NCBI GenBank assembly: GCA_047600785.1
Contig: JASGKH010000002.1
Span: 186,001 to 250,000, forward strand
Length of the DNA: 64,000 nucleotides
From: Breznakibacter sp047600785
Lineage (GTDB): Bacteria; Bacteroidota; Bacteroidia; Bacteroidales; Marinilabiliaceae
Direction of reading: 5' to 3'
Every line of letters begins with the position of its first letter. Position 1 is the stretch's first letter. The position numbers and the translations under genes were made by a program. Below the pieces are notes generated by a model. The model did not search any database. It was not told where the DNA came from and saw nothing but the letters and a program-made list of their open reading frames with translations. Below are positions 29,375 to 37,994 of this stretch, one piece after another.

Positions 29375-32300
29375 CCTTTGTCGATTTCGGGCACATGGGT
29401 GAGCCATAAAAATTCGGCCAATTGGGCATTTCCCTCTGTAGAGGCCAGTTTGTTGGCCACTGCGTTTTGCAGGCGCACAAAATCGCGATCCACGTAGTAA
29501 GAGGCCCTGAAATTGTATGCGGCCAACGGCGATACATAGGGACGTGTGTTGGTTTTGACGTGGTCTTCGGTCAGCTCCACTGCATGGTCCACTGCAATGG
29601 GAATGACCTCGGCGTGTGCAGGTGGTTCGAATGAGCCTAAATGTGCCACGGCCAGTGCAGTGTTATGGCCATAAACCAAGGGAGCTATCGAGGTGTTATA
29701 CCAATTGGTGCGGTTATACACGGGCACGGCCATTACCAAATTGTCTGCCGGATCGGGCTGGCTAACCTCATAGAGGTCGAACATCTCCGGCTTCGTGCGG
29801 TTTTCGTAGATGTTGGAGCCAACCAGGTGCACATGCGGGTATTCCTGCCATTTAATGCCCTGGCTATTGGACATGGAGGCTATTTTTTCTGCAAACGTAT
29901 CGAACCAGCTGGTACGAAAATGCAGTCCGTAAATCTCTTTCTCCTCCAATAGGTTTAGCGTGCCATCGGCCTGAATCGTTTCCACCTGAACGGAGTCGTT
30001 GCCCGAAAGGTTACTGGTGGAAGAGTTGACGTTCGATGCCAACTCATTGGTTGATATGGGCACGTTGACAATGGCCAACCGGTATATCTCGTCGTGATCG
30101 AAATGCAGTCGGTCGGTAGGAAAATCGATTTCCATACGGACGGCTTCGTTTTGCGGATGGTTGCTGACGGTAAAGTTGGTCTCTTGCCGGCTGCCTTTGG
30201 TGTCGGTCAGTACCATGGTTTGGCGGTATCCTTCGGGCTTTTCGCTGTCAAACAGATAGCTGTAGTTTTTTGTGACTTGTATGTAGCCGTAATGGTATTC
30301 CTTAGGATAATAATTGTATTGGCGCAACAGGGGATAGCTACATTTCACGTGTTCGGGAAGGATGGTTTTGGGCCTTTCGCCCGACATGAAGGTCGCTTCT
30401 TTCACTTCGAACACGGGTTTGCCGTCTTCTCCCGGCACGTCTATCCATTTGCCGTTGAGTTTGCGTTTGAAACCGACTTTGGCATACACCACCATTTCTT
30501 TTTGGCTCTCGAAAGGTTCTGCCGGATCGAGCACGATCACTTTTCCGTCTTGGCTCACTTCTGTATTTCCTGTCACCGGCTTTCCGTTTTCTTTGTAGGT
30601 CACTTTAAATTCTTCCAGGGTTATTTTGTAAAGGCCTTTACTGCCGCTGTCTTCCTCCACTTCCATTTCGAGCCCCACGGGAATGTTGAGCAAAGCCTGG
30701 GGAGCGGCAAACACGTTGATGTCGCTGTCTCCGTCGATCGGCGTCAGCTGGGCAATCACGTCTTCACCGAACGGGCTTCCGCCCATGATCTTACATTCTT
30801 TGCCTATTTCAAAATCGAAATCGCATTTCCCTTTTACCAAGCCTCCCATTACACTAAAGCGGCCTCCCACCGTACCTGCGAAATAGAACGGGTTTGGACC
30901 GGCTCCTTGCAACAGTGCGGCAGCCGACAGGTCGAGGATACTGAACTTCCGCCTTTTAGTGAAAATTTTGGCTTCCATACCAATGTCCGCTTCCACCCAT
31001 GCCCACGCCTGTGCCTGGGCATACCATTGGTTGATGCCCAACGACGTACTGCTGCCTGCACAGTAGGCGTTTTCGCTGTATTTTTTCAATAGGAATTCCG
31101 TTCCCATGCCAATCCCCAGGTGGGCATAAAATGGAGGCAGTTTGGCATCGAACTGTACGTCCAGTGACTGGCCAAAGGCAATGCCGCTTCCCGAGGACAA
31201 AAAACTGTTGTCACGTTTGTTTAGCTTGTCTTGTTTTTCTTTGCTGAAATTGCGTAGTACTTTGTCCGGGGGGGCAGGCAGTTCGGGAATATCGTCGCCC
31301 AGCATAAAATAACTTTGTGCTCTTGCAAGGCTTAATATCTCTATCCCTAGCTTGTCGGAAGGTGTGCCCATGTACATGTACCATTTGTCGGGCGAGAAAA
31401 AGGCAGATGCCCATCCCATGCGGTTGTTTTCCCCTACGCCCTTGATGAAACCTGCGTTTAGGTAGGAATTTATGTCTGCATTAAACGTGCTGTTGGCCAG
31501 GTCGTAACGAATATTGAGCGAGGCGGTAAGAAACCCATTGTTTATGTTTTCGGGTACGGATAGGTCGTTCTTGGCTACCGGTTGTATTTTTCCGCCCGTG
31601 TTTTCGAGTTTTTTCACCTGGGTATTGATGTTATCGGCCAGTTTGCCCCATTTGACCGGATCATCCATGATGGACGCATCGCCCCTGAACTGGATAAAGT
31701 TGAGGCCGCCATGGTCATTGAACTGCATCTCGAATCCCACTTTGGCATTAAATGCTGTTGAGGCCGCGGCCAACGAAAATTTGGTGGAAGCCATGAAGCC
31801 CATTCCCACCGTTTTGTCGGGAACATAATTGATGCCCGACAATGATTTGCCAAAGTCGGAATCTCCCGATGCCGACGAGGCTTGTTGCATCCGGCGATAT
31901 ATTCCGCCACCCACGCCGTAGAACGAAAGTGCGGGAGGGATGATGAGACCGCTGGTCGGGGGTACTTCAAAAAATACATCGGTGAGAAAGTAACGGTAAT
32001 TCTCTTTTTTTCCGAACACGCCGACCGCATCAAACGAAAACTTATCGATGATTTTGAACGAGAGATCGCCCCTGAAACCTGTTCCGTAAGTCGCATCCCC
32101 GTTTTTGAACAGCACACCTCCATTGACGCTATAGGCGCTCGACCGGAAATCGACATGTATCTCGTTAATCTGCACTTGCTTGAATTTCCACTTCGAATAG
32201 TCGCCGTATAACCGTAAACTTGTGGTGCCCGCAAACACATCGCTCAGTTTGACTTCAGCATTTAAGGACAGGCCGGCTCCATTGGCGTCATCAAACGTCA

Positions 32301-33792
32301 GGATGTCGGTCAGTGACAATTCGAAGCCGGCCAATTGGGGCGATTGGATGTTGCTGGTCAGCGCAATGGTGCCGGGGCTGAAATAGGGGGCCTCACGGCT
32401 GATCCGCATGTGCTGGAAAGCAATGCCGGGAATGGATAATCGCTTGGAGTCGTCACTGCCAAGAGGTGCATCGATGGAAAGGGTCCCGCTCGCATCGACA
32501 GAGGGGTAGATGCCCCCATCTTTAAATGTCAGTTCGATGGTGCTTGCCTCGTTGAGTTTGAGTGTGCTGCAGAGTGTGGGGAATTCGTACTGGCCAGTTA
32601 GGCCAACTTTAAATTCGCACGCTTCCGTGGCTTTATTATAACTGGCCGAATAGGGGACCAACGAATTCTTCCCAAAAGGAGGAAGGTTGAGATCTCCGCC
32701 GAATCCCATACCAACCACTTGGTTTTTGAGCAGTTCAAGATGGAAATCGGTCACTGTCATGTCCCACTTGGTCTTATCGATTACTTCGCTCGAATAGATG
32801 TTTTGGGCATCGACACTGGCCGAAAAACCGTTTTCGTCCCACAATACATTTTGTAATTTTAGGGTGATGCGGCTATCGATTTCCGTTTGTGTGGTATCGT
32901 TGGCCATATCTGGTTTTTTAAATATGGCGGGCAACGACACGGAGGCTTCCGAAGTGGCGATACCTTTCCACAAATTCCGGGATTCAGTGGCTTGTTCCGT
33001 TGTAAAATAATTGCTTGGGAATTGGGCCGTGACCGGGGTGGCAGTGTCGCTTTGGTCGAGCGTGGCCCCATTTAGCGAGAATACCATGTCATCCAGTCCT
33101 TTGATGGCGAAAGATCGATTGAAGCCGAACGAGGCGGTGAAGTTGTCGAAATCGGTAAATGCAGTTTTGATGTCGGCGGTCAGCGAGCCTCCGGTCGGTT
33201 TACCTTTGGCATCGACGGGGGTTAAAAGAGAAGATGTAAGTACCACTTTGATATCGGCATAAAACGACTCAATGCCTTCGCATCCGAAATTGGCCGACGT
33301 CCCTGTGTTAAAAATCACGGTGGCTTGATCCCCCAGGTTTCTGGCGACCGGAGCTATCAGTCCCAACTGGCCCGACGTACCCAGTCCCTTTTGTCCTTCA
33401 ATCGTGAAATTCCCTTCGAAAGCAATCGGTTGTCCCGATTCCTTAAACTTGAAAGCGCATGTCGCGTAAATGCGTGCACGCCCCGATTCTTTGTCGTGTT
33501 TTATTTGCTGTATGACTAACTCGTAATCGCCTTTTTTGATGCCTACGGGTAGCGTTACGATGCCATCTTCGAACAGGTCGCCGAGCGATTCGACGTAAGC
33601 GCCGGCTTTTTGGACTGCTTCCATGGCAGTAAACGCAGCGTCTATCTTGCGTTGGTATTGGGCTTGCAATGCATTGATCTTCTGTAGCAGCTGTTCTGCG
33701 GAATTGGTATCGTCGGTTTGTGCTTTAACGTGATAAGGGAGTGTCAATAGCCCACAGAGGATGAGGCCTAAAAAAAATCTTCTTAGCAACAT
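29290..33792 (-). CDS. Large exported protein of unknown family
   Basis: The 1500-residue protein has a signal peptide (FFLGLILCGLLTLPYHVKAQ), then a short coiled-coil-like stretch (LLQKINALQAQYQRKIDAAF). The main body is beta-rich, with repeated forms such as FSFNGATLDQ-like, LSLNAEVKLSDVF and YSVNGGVLFKNGD that suggest stacked beta modules. The final ~400 residues include an Ig-like part (ITLEEFKVTYKENGKPV) and the terminal VEKTINVN. No T9SS sorting domain and no enzyme motif are visible. It sits directly upstream of the SprB-like gene and may be its export or anchoring partner, or a structural surface protein; this rests only on co-location. Its 3' end is included in the 347-bp duplication. 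Confidence 0.6.
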   Translation of the reverse strand: MLLRRFFLGLILCGLLTLPYHVKAQTDDTNSAEQLLQKINALQAQYQRKIDAAFTAMEAVQKAGAYVESLGDLFEDGIVTLPVGIKKGDYELVIQQIKHDKESGRARIYATCAFKFKESGQPIAFEGNFTIEGQKGLGTSGQLGLIAPVARNLGDQATVIFNTGTSANFGCEGIESFYADIKVVLTSSLLTPVDAKGKPTGGSLTADIKTAFTDFDNFTASFGFNRSFAIKGLDDMVFSLNGATLDQSDTATPVTAQFPSNYFTTEQATESRNLWKGIATSEASVSLPAIFKKPDMANDTTQTEIDSRITLKLQNVLWDENGFSASVDAQNIYSSEVIDKTKWDMTVTDFHLELLKNQVVGMGFGGDLNLPPFGKNSLVPYSASYNKATEACEFKVGLTGQYEFPTLCSTLKLNEASTIELTFKDGGIYPSVDASGTLSIDAPLGSDDSKRLSIPGIAFQHMRISREAPYFSPGTIALTSNIQSPQLAGFELSLTDILTFDDANGAGLSLNAEVKLSDVFAGTTSLRLYGDYSKWKFKQVQINEIHVDFRSSAYSVNGGVLFKNGDATYGTGFRGDLSFKIIDKFSFDAVGVFGKKENYRYFLTDVFFEVPPTSGLIIPPALSFYGVGGGIYRRMQQASSASGDSDFGKSLSGINYVPDKTVGMGFMASTKFSLAAASTAFNAKVGFEMQFNDHGGLNFIQFRGDASIMDDPVKWGKLADNINTQVKKLENTGGKIQPVAKNDLSVPENINNGFLTASLNIRYDLANSTFNADINSYLNAGFIKGVGENNRMGWASAFFSPDKWYMYMGTPSDKLGIEILSLARAQSYFMLGDDIPELPAPPDKVLRNFSKEKQDKLNKRDNSFLSSGSGIAFGQSLDVQFDAKLPPFYAHLGIGMGTEFLLKKYSENAYCAGSSTSLGINQWYAQAQAWAWVEADIGMEAKIFTKRRKFSILDLSAAALLQGAGPNPFYFAGTVGGRFSVMGGLVKGKCDFDFEIGKECKIMGGSPFGEDVIAQLTPIDGDSDINVFAAPQALLNIPVGLEMEVEEDSGSKGLYKITLEEFKVTYKENGKPVTGNTEVSQDGKVIVLDPAEPFESQKEMVVYAKVGFKRKLNGKWIDVPGEDGKPVFEVKEATFMSGERPKTILPEHVKCSYPLLRQYNYYPKEYHYGYIQVTKNYSYLFDSEKPEGYRQTMVLTDTKGSRQETNFTVSNHPQNEAVRMEIDFPTDRLHFDHDEIYRLAIVNVPISTNELASNVNSSTSNLSGNDSVQVETIQADGTLNLLEEKEIYGLHFRTSWFDTFAEKIASMSNSQGIKWQEYPHVHLVGSNIYENRTKPEMFDLYEVSQPDPADNLVMAVPVYNRTNWYNTSIAPLVYGHNTALAVAHLGSFEPPAHAEVIPIAVDHAVELTEDHVKTNTRPYVSPLAAYNFRASYYVDRDFVRLQNAVANKLASTEGNAQLAEFLWLTHVPEIDKGQYPVKLEYMLPGKRTVTSSVEKTINVN

Positions 33793-34015
33793 GGAAAGGG
33801 TTTAAAATGTATAACGTTTCAATAATAGCGACAAGAAAAGAATCAATGTGCAGGAGGAGGGGCATTGCCCATTGAGATTTGGAAAGATGTGAGGTTTTTC
33901 ATTATTTATTGGGTTACATACATTATTGTTCCGAAAGTTTTCGATCGTTCCTTCCGGAAAATTGCGTCGGTACCATGTCTTGGTACGCAGACTGATCGGA
34001 AAATGTTACTACTGT
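33793..34015. other. Spacer upstream of the 1500-residue protein gene
   Basis: 223 bp without a gene. A -7-like TACATTTT (33804-33811, minus) with TTG 20 bp upstream is present, but it lies so close to the ATG that it would give an almost leaderless transcript; I regard it as weak. Confidence 0.3.
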
Positions 34016-34924
34016 TTAGTATTTGTCGGAATGTAAAGAATAATTGGGATGTGAGACGAACCATTCGCGTACGTTTAGTAACGCTTCTTCGTAACTGCGT
34101 GCCACAAGTGACCCGCTTGCATCGGTTTTATAGGGGAAATCGGCCACCACGGGAGACAGGAATTCCATTATCCTGTAGCTGCACATGATTCTTACGCTTT
34201 TGTCTGGATCGGCTGACATACACAATGTACGCGGATCGTTCAGTATTTCTATGCAATAGTCGATACCTTTTTTTTGACGCATGTAAATAATATCAGGAAT
34301 CAAACATTCCACCGTTTCATTGCCCAATGGTGCTTTTTTTATGACAGCGAGGCAGGCATCCAAGCTAGCCGTATTGCCCATTCTTGCTAAGGCCAGTTGC
34401 ATTGCCCATCGTACGTCGGCAGGTATATCATCGGGTTGTAGCAATTTTTGTTGGAACAGTGACTTCCCTACCCCTATGTAGCCGGCCATCATTACCAGTT
34501 GTTTGTAATGAAACGCGTGAGGTTTATGGAGCAATTGCAGCAAGAATTGCATCGATTGGTCGTCGAACGTGCTAAGGCTAAAGTTTTTCAGATAGCTGAT
34601 GTTTTGCCCTACCACAATGCTGCTGACATCGGCACACCCTTCGAGTAGTTTGCTTATGGCCAAGATTTGTTCGGCCAACGGTGCGGACATCGCTTTTCTG
34701 TATGTCAAATAATAGGCTTTGGACCGGACGGTTTGTGCGGAATCCGAATAAAACGGCGTCATTGCTTTCAGCAAAGTGCCTGTGGTGGCATTCGCCAGCA
34801 GTCCCGCTTCTTGTTCGGGATACTGTGCCCCCGATTGCTTGAATGTTTGCATGTAGTTGGCCAATTGGGCGTTGGCCGTGAGTGAAAAAGAGAGAGTAAG
34901 GAAAAGAACATAAACGAGCTTCAT
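34016..34924 (-). CDS. Secreted HEAT-like repeat protein
   Basis: 302 residues with a signal peptide (LVYVLFLTLSFSLTANAQ). The rest is helical, with repeated pairs of helices and motifs such as DVRWAMQLALARMGNTASLDACLAV (in part: WAMQLALARMGN) and RIMCSYRIMEFLSP that recall HEAT or ARM repeats. The likely location is the periplasm. It probably acts as a scaffold; no catalytic residues were seen. It is divergently oriented to aroC and separated by 223 bp from the 1500-residue protein gene, so it may head the minus-strand locus or be independent. Confidence 0.6.
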   Translation of the reverse strand: MKLVYVLFLTLSFSLTANAQLANYMQTFKQSGAQYPEQEAGLLANATTGTLLKAMTPFYSDSAQTVRSKAYYLTYRKAMSAPLAEQILAISKLLEGCADVSSIVVGQNISYLKNFSLSTFDDQSMQFLLQLLHKPHAFHYKQLVMMAGYIGVGKSLFQQKLLQPDDIPADVRWAMQLALARMGNTASLDACLAVIKKAPLGNETVECLIPDIIYMRQKKGIDYCIEILNDPRTLCMSADPDKSVRIMCSYRIMEFLSPVVADFPYKTDASGSLVARSYEEALLNVREWFVSHPNYSLHSDKY

Positions 34925-34955
34925 GTGGATGAGGGATAACGTAAAGGTGTTTGGC

Positions 34956-34963
34956 CAAATGTA
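34956..34963 (-). promoter_or_regulatory. Candidate -7 box for the HEAT-like gene
   Basis: On the minus strand the sequence is TACATTTG, an exact match to the Bacteroidota -7 consensus TAnnTTTG, 32 bp upstream of the ATG at 34924. The -33 element about 20 bp upstream is poor (TTTC). Confidence 0.45.
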
Positions 34964-35063
34964 AACCGCGATAAAAATAGTGAAAGTAATTAGTGTTTTA
35001 AAATGCTAAAGAAAGGCTTGGAGGATAATCTTTTGTTTTTTCAATACGTCATGTAGGGTTGGT

Positions 35064-35094
35064 TTTGCGCTATGGTCGTAAACTCTTATTTTTG
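35064..35094 (+). promoter_or_regulatory. Bacteroidota-type promoter of aroC
   Basis: TTTG (35064-35067), a 19-bp spacer, and TATTTTTG (35087-35094) match the Bacteroidota primary-sigma consensus TTTG-N19-TAnnTTTG exactly. Transcription would start near 35101, leaving a short leader before the ATG at 35115. Confidence 0.7.
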
Positions 35095-35114
35095 GACACA
35101 ACTAAAACAATACC

Positions 35115-36191
35115 ATGAGTGCAAATTCCTTTGGTACCATTTATAAACTGACATCGTTCGGTGAATCGCACGGCAAAGCGGTAGGCGGCATCATTGAAGG
35201 TCTTTTGCCGGGCTTGGAAATGGACATGGATTTCATCCAAGCGGAGATGGCCCGGCGCCGTCCCGGGCAATCGGCCATTACCACCCCGCGTGACGAAAAA
35301 GACCAAGTGGAGATCCTTTCGGGCATTTTCGACGGCAAAGCCACCGGAACACCCATGGGGTTTGTGGTGTGGAATGCCGATCAGCGTTCCAATGATTACT
35401 CTAACATCCAGGATGTGTACCGTCCTTCGCATGCCGATTATACCTACCAATCGAAATACGGTATCCGCGACCACCGTGGGGGCGGACGTTCATCGGCGCG
35501 CGAGACCATTGCACGGGTATTTGCCGGTGCAGTGGCCAAACTCATCCTTCGTCGCGAAAAAGTACAGATACATGCCTATACATCATCGGTCGGGCACATC
35601 AAATGCCTTAAGCCGTATACCGAGCTTGACTTGGCGCAGACCGACAGCAACATTGTCCGTTGCCCCGACGGCGAAACTGCAGAAAAAATGATCGAATACA
35701 TCGATCAAATACGCAGGGAAAAAGATTCGATCGGAGGAGTAATAACCTGTGTGCTTAAAAATGTGCCCGTGGGGTTGGGGGAACCGGTCTTCAATAAGCT
35801 TCATGCGTCATTGGCACATGCCATGATGGGCATTAATGCCGTAAAAGGTTTTGAGTATGGGACCGGTTTCGGGGCGACTTTGTTACGCGGGTCGCAGCAC
35901 AACGATGAATTTTACATGGACGGCGATCACGTGCGTACCCGTACCAATCGTTCGGGAGGTATTCAAGGGGGGATCGCCAATGGCGAAGATATTTACTTCA
36001 ATGTGGCGTTCAAGCCAATTGCCACCATCCTGAAAGAGCAAAAAACGGTAAATAGTCAGGGCGATGAGGTGAATACCACTGTAAAGGGGCGCCATGATCC
36101 TTGTGTATTACCCCGCGCGGTGCCTATTGTCGAGGCTATGGCTGCCATGGTACTGGTTGACCATCTTTACCTGAACAAAATGTATCGGTAA
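35115..36191 (+). CDS. aroC: Chorismate synthase
   Basis: AroC removes phosphate from 5-enolpyruvylshikimate-3-phosphate to give chorismate, the last shikimate-pathway step, using reduced FMN. The 358 residues match the family length. Visible signatures are the N-terminal FGTIYKLTSFGESHG, the RRRPGQS segment, RSNDYSN, HRGGGRSSARETI and, toward the end, RHDPCVLPRAVPIVEAM. The ATG at 35115 gives the standard MSANSFG start and follows a good promoter. This is a core gene and marks the native chromosome between the surface-protein locus and the integrated element. Confidence 0.98.
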   Translation: MSANSFGTIYKLTSFGESHGKAVGGIIEGLLPGLEMDMDFIQAEMARRRPGQSAITTPRDEKDQVEILSGIFDGKATGTPMGFVVWNADQRSNDYSNIQDVYRPSHADYTYQSKYGIRDHRGGGRSSARETIARVFAGAVAKLILRREKVQIHAYTSSVGHIKCLKPYTELDLAQTDSNIVRCPDGETAEKMIEYIDQIRREKDSIGGVITCVLKNVPVGLGEPVFNKLHASLAHAMMGINAVKGFEYGTGFGATLLRGSQHNDEFYMDGDHVRTRTNRSGGIQGGIANGEDIYFNVAFKPIATILKEQKTVNSQGDEVNTTVKGRHDPCVLPRAVPIVEAMAAMVLVDHLYLNKMYR

Positions 36192-36228
36192 AGAAGCTGG
36201 TATAATTCAACACGAGGATGGTTGGCAC

Positions 36229-37566
36229 CTAGTTCCATTGATGGTTTTGGATCATGTGTTTTGCACTCATCTTGATTTGGGGCAGCAGTACGATGAATTT
36301 GCTTCCTTTGCCTACTGTCGATTCGATTTTAATGTCGCCTTTCAATAATCTGGCCAATTCCTGGCTAATGGCAAGTCCGAGCCCTACGCCGCCGTAACGG
36401 CGCGTGTAATTATCATCGGCTTGGGTAAAACGATTGAAAATGTTGTTTATCCGTTCGCTGTCGATTCCAATGCCTGTGTCCATAACATAAAGATAAAGTC
36501 CGTGGGTGCGCCGGTCAAGTTCATATCCCATTTCGATCTTTCCTTTCGTGGTAAATTTGATGGCGTTTCCCAACAAGTTGCTCATAATTTGGTAAACCAT
36601 CAGCTCATCGGTATAAAACAAGTGTGTGGATCCATTGTCGGGAATAATCAGCTTGAATCTTACCATTTCGCCTTTTTCATCCAAATCGGGCTTGTTGGAG
36701 ATGTACACTTGTTCTAGGAGTTTAGATATGTCTACTCCCCTGAGATTTGGCTTTACGATTTTTGCGTCCAGTTTCGACATCTCCATGATGTTGTTGAGGA
36801 GTTGTAACAGGACTTTTCCATTGTCTTGGATAATTTCCAAAAAATATTGTTTGTCGTTTTCGTTCAATGCAGGGTCGCGCAACAACTCCGAAAAGCCAAG
36901 GATGGAATTCATTGGCGTACGGATTTCGTGGCTCATGTTGGCCAGGAACGATGTTTTTACGCGCTCCGACTCTTCAGCCTTTTTTTTGCCGGTTATGTAA
37001 CTTCTTTGGATAAACAAAAAAACAGGGATGGTCGCCACAATGATAATGTAGAACATGGCCATGTGATCGATAAACCTCTGGGTCTCCGACGTGTATCCTT
37101 TCGGGATGAATTGCGGGGCAAATAAATGTATTGCAAATAAACCGGTAATATTAAGAATGTAAGTTGCGATGATGATTTTTTGAATTGGACCATAGGTAAG
37201 AAATAAGATGATGATTAAGAACATCATCGACATGATCAACCCTGTCCCGTCGATGCCTCCATTGGTGAGCCATAGGGCATTGAGTACCAATACGCAAAGG
37301 GCGATATATGTGTATTTGACCAATCGGATCTTTTTCCCTTGCTTGGATAAATACAAAAGTACGCCAAACACCGAACATGTGACAGCTCCGACCAACGTCA
37401 GTAAAAACGAAAGGTCGATAAATAAATTGATGACGCTGCCGAAAAACGCTATCCCAATAGTGATTTGTAAGACTTTGGTTAACAGTGTGTGTTGGAATTC
37501 AGAAATAGGAGAGTCTGAAATTGTTTTTATTTTTTCGACCAGACGATGGATTGTATTTTGGCGCAT
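36229..37566 (-). CDS. Membrane-bound sensor histidine kinase
   Basis: The protein autophosphorylates on His and passes phosphate to a response regulator. I choose the ATG at 37566 over the in-frame TTG two codons upstream. Residues ~30-190 contain about six hydrophobic membrane segments with no large extracytoplasmic sensor. A linker (SYITGKKKAEE) leads to the HisKA domain with NMSHEIRTPMNS (phospho-His ~213), then an HATPase_c domain with the N box LLGNAIKFT, G1 DTGIGI, F box FNRFTQAD and G2 GGVGLGLAIS. No receiver domain is fused and no response-regulator gene adjoins it. The signal is unknown. It lies convergent with aroC and next to tRNA-Pro. Confidence 0.93.
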   Translation of the reverse strand: MRQNTIHRLVEKIKTISDSPISEFQHTLLTKVLQITIGIAFFGSVINLFIDLSFLLTLVGAVTCSVFGVLLYLSKQGKKIRLVKYTYIALCVLVLNALWLTNGGIDGTGLIMSMMFLIIILFLTYGPIQKIIIATYILNITGLFAIHLFAPQFIPKGYTSETQRFIDHMAMFYIIIVATIPVFLFIQRSYITGKKKAEESERVKTSFLANMSHEIRTPMNSILGFSELLRDPALNENDKQYFLEIIQDNGKVLLQLLNNIMEMSKLDAKIVKPNLRGVDISKLLEQVYISNKPDLDEKGEMVRFKLIIPDNGSTHLFYTDELMVYQIMSNLLGNAIKFTTKGKIEMGYELDRRTHGLYLYVMDTGIGIDSERINNIFNRFTQADDNYTRRYGGVGLGLAISQELARLLKGDIKIESTVGKGSKFIVLLPQIKMSAKHMIQNHQWN

Positions 37567-37634
37567 ACCCAAAAAATATGTGTTGGAGTGATGGGTAAAA
37601 GTATAAAAAAATTATTTTTGTGGCGACAAATGAT

Positions 37635-37707
37635 CGGGGTGTAGCGCAGTTGGTAGCGCGCTACGTTCGGGACGTAGAGGTCGCCCGTTCGAATCGGGTC
37701 ACCCCGA
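37635..37707 (+). tRNA. tRNA-Pro (anticodon CGG)
   Basis: The cloverleaf is complete: acceptor CGGGGTG/CACCCCG with discriminator A, D arm GCGCAGTTGGTAGCGC, anticodon stem CTACG/CGTAG around the loop TTCGGGA (anticodon CGG), and T arm with GTTCGAATC. CCA is not encoded. The 3' half is a typical target of tyrosine integrases, and an integrase gene starts 288 bp downstream. Confidence 0.95.
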
Positions 37708-37734
37708 CAAAATGGGTAACAACCCAAAACAAAA

Positions 37735-37772
37735 GCTCGTAAATCTTATGATTTACGGGCTTTTTGTTTTTT
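37735..37772 (+). terminator. Intrinsic terminator after tRNA-Pro
   Basis: An 11-bp stem GCTCGTAAATC/GATTTACGGGC (one G-T pair), loop TTAT, is followed by a T-rich run TTTTTGTTTTTT. It lies 27 bp past the tRNA and ends its transcript. Confidence 0.85.
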
Positions 37773-37994
37773 CTGATACGAAATCGAAACAATTATTTTC
37801 AACCAAAATGTGACCTATTCGGATACCAAAATTAAATTTTACTTTTGGGTCACCGAATAACACATAAGTAATTTATATACAAATAGTTGAATAATATTAT
37901 TTAGGTGTTTTTGATGGATTTTAACAGTCAAATTTCAGCAATGAAGTTGACCTGATTTTTAAAACGAATTAATAACAACTAAATCGTATTTTGT
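37773..37994. other. Spacer upstream of integrase
   Basis: AT-rich DNA without a gene; it presumably contains the integrase promoter and the arm-type binding sites. No repeat or promoter pair stands out. Confidence 0.35.

Noticed and set aside
33804..33811. Promoter directly before the 1500-residue gene
   Set aside because: The -7-like TACATTTT would give a leader of only a few bases, and its last base departs from the consensus; too weak to annotate as a promoter.
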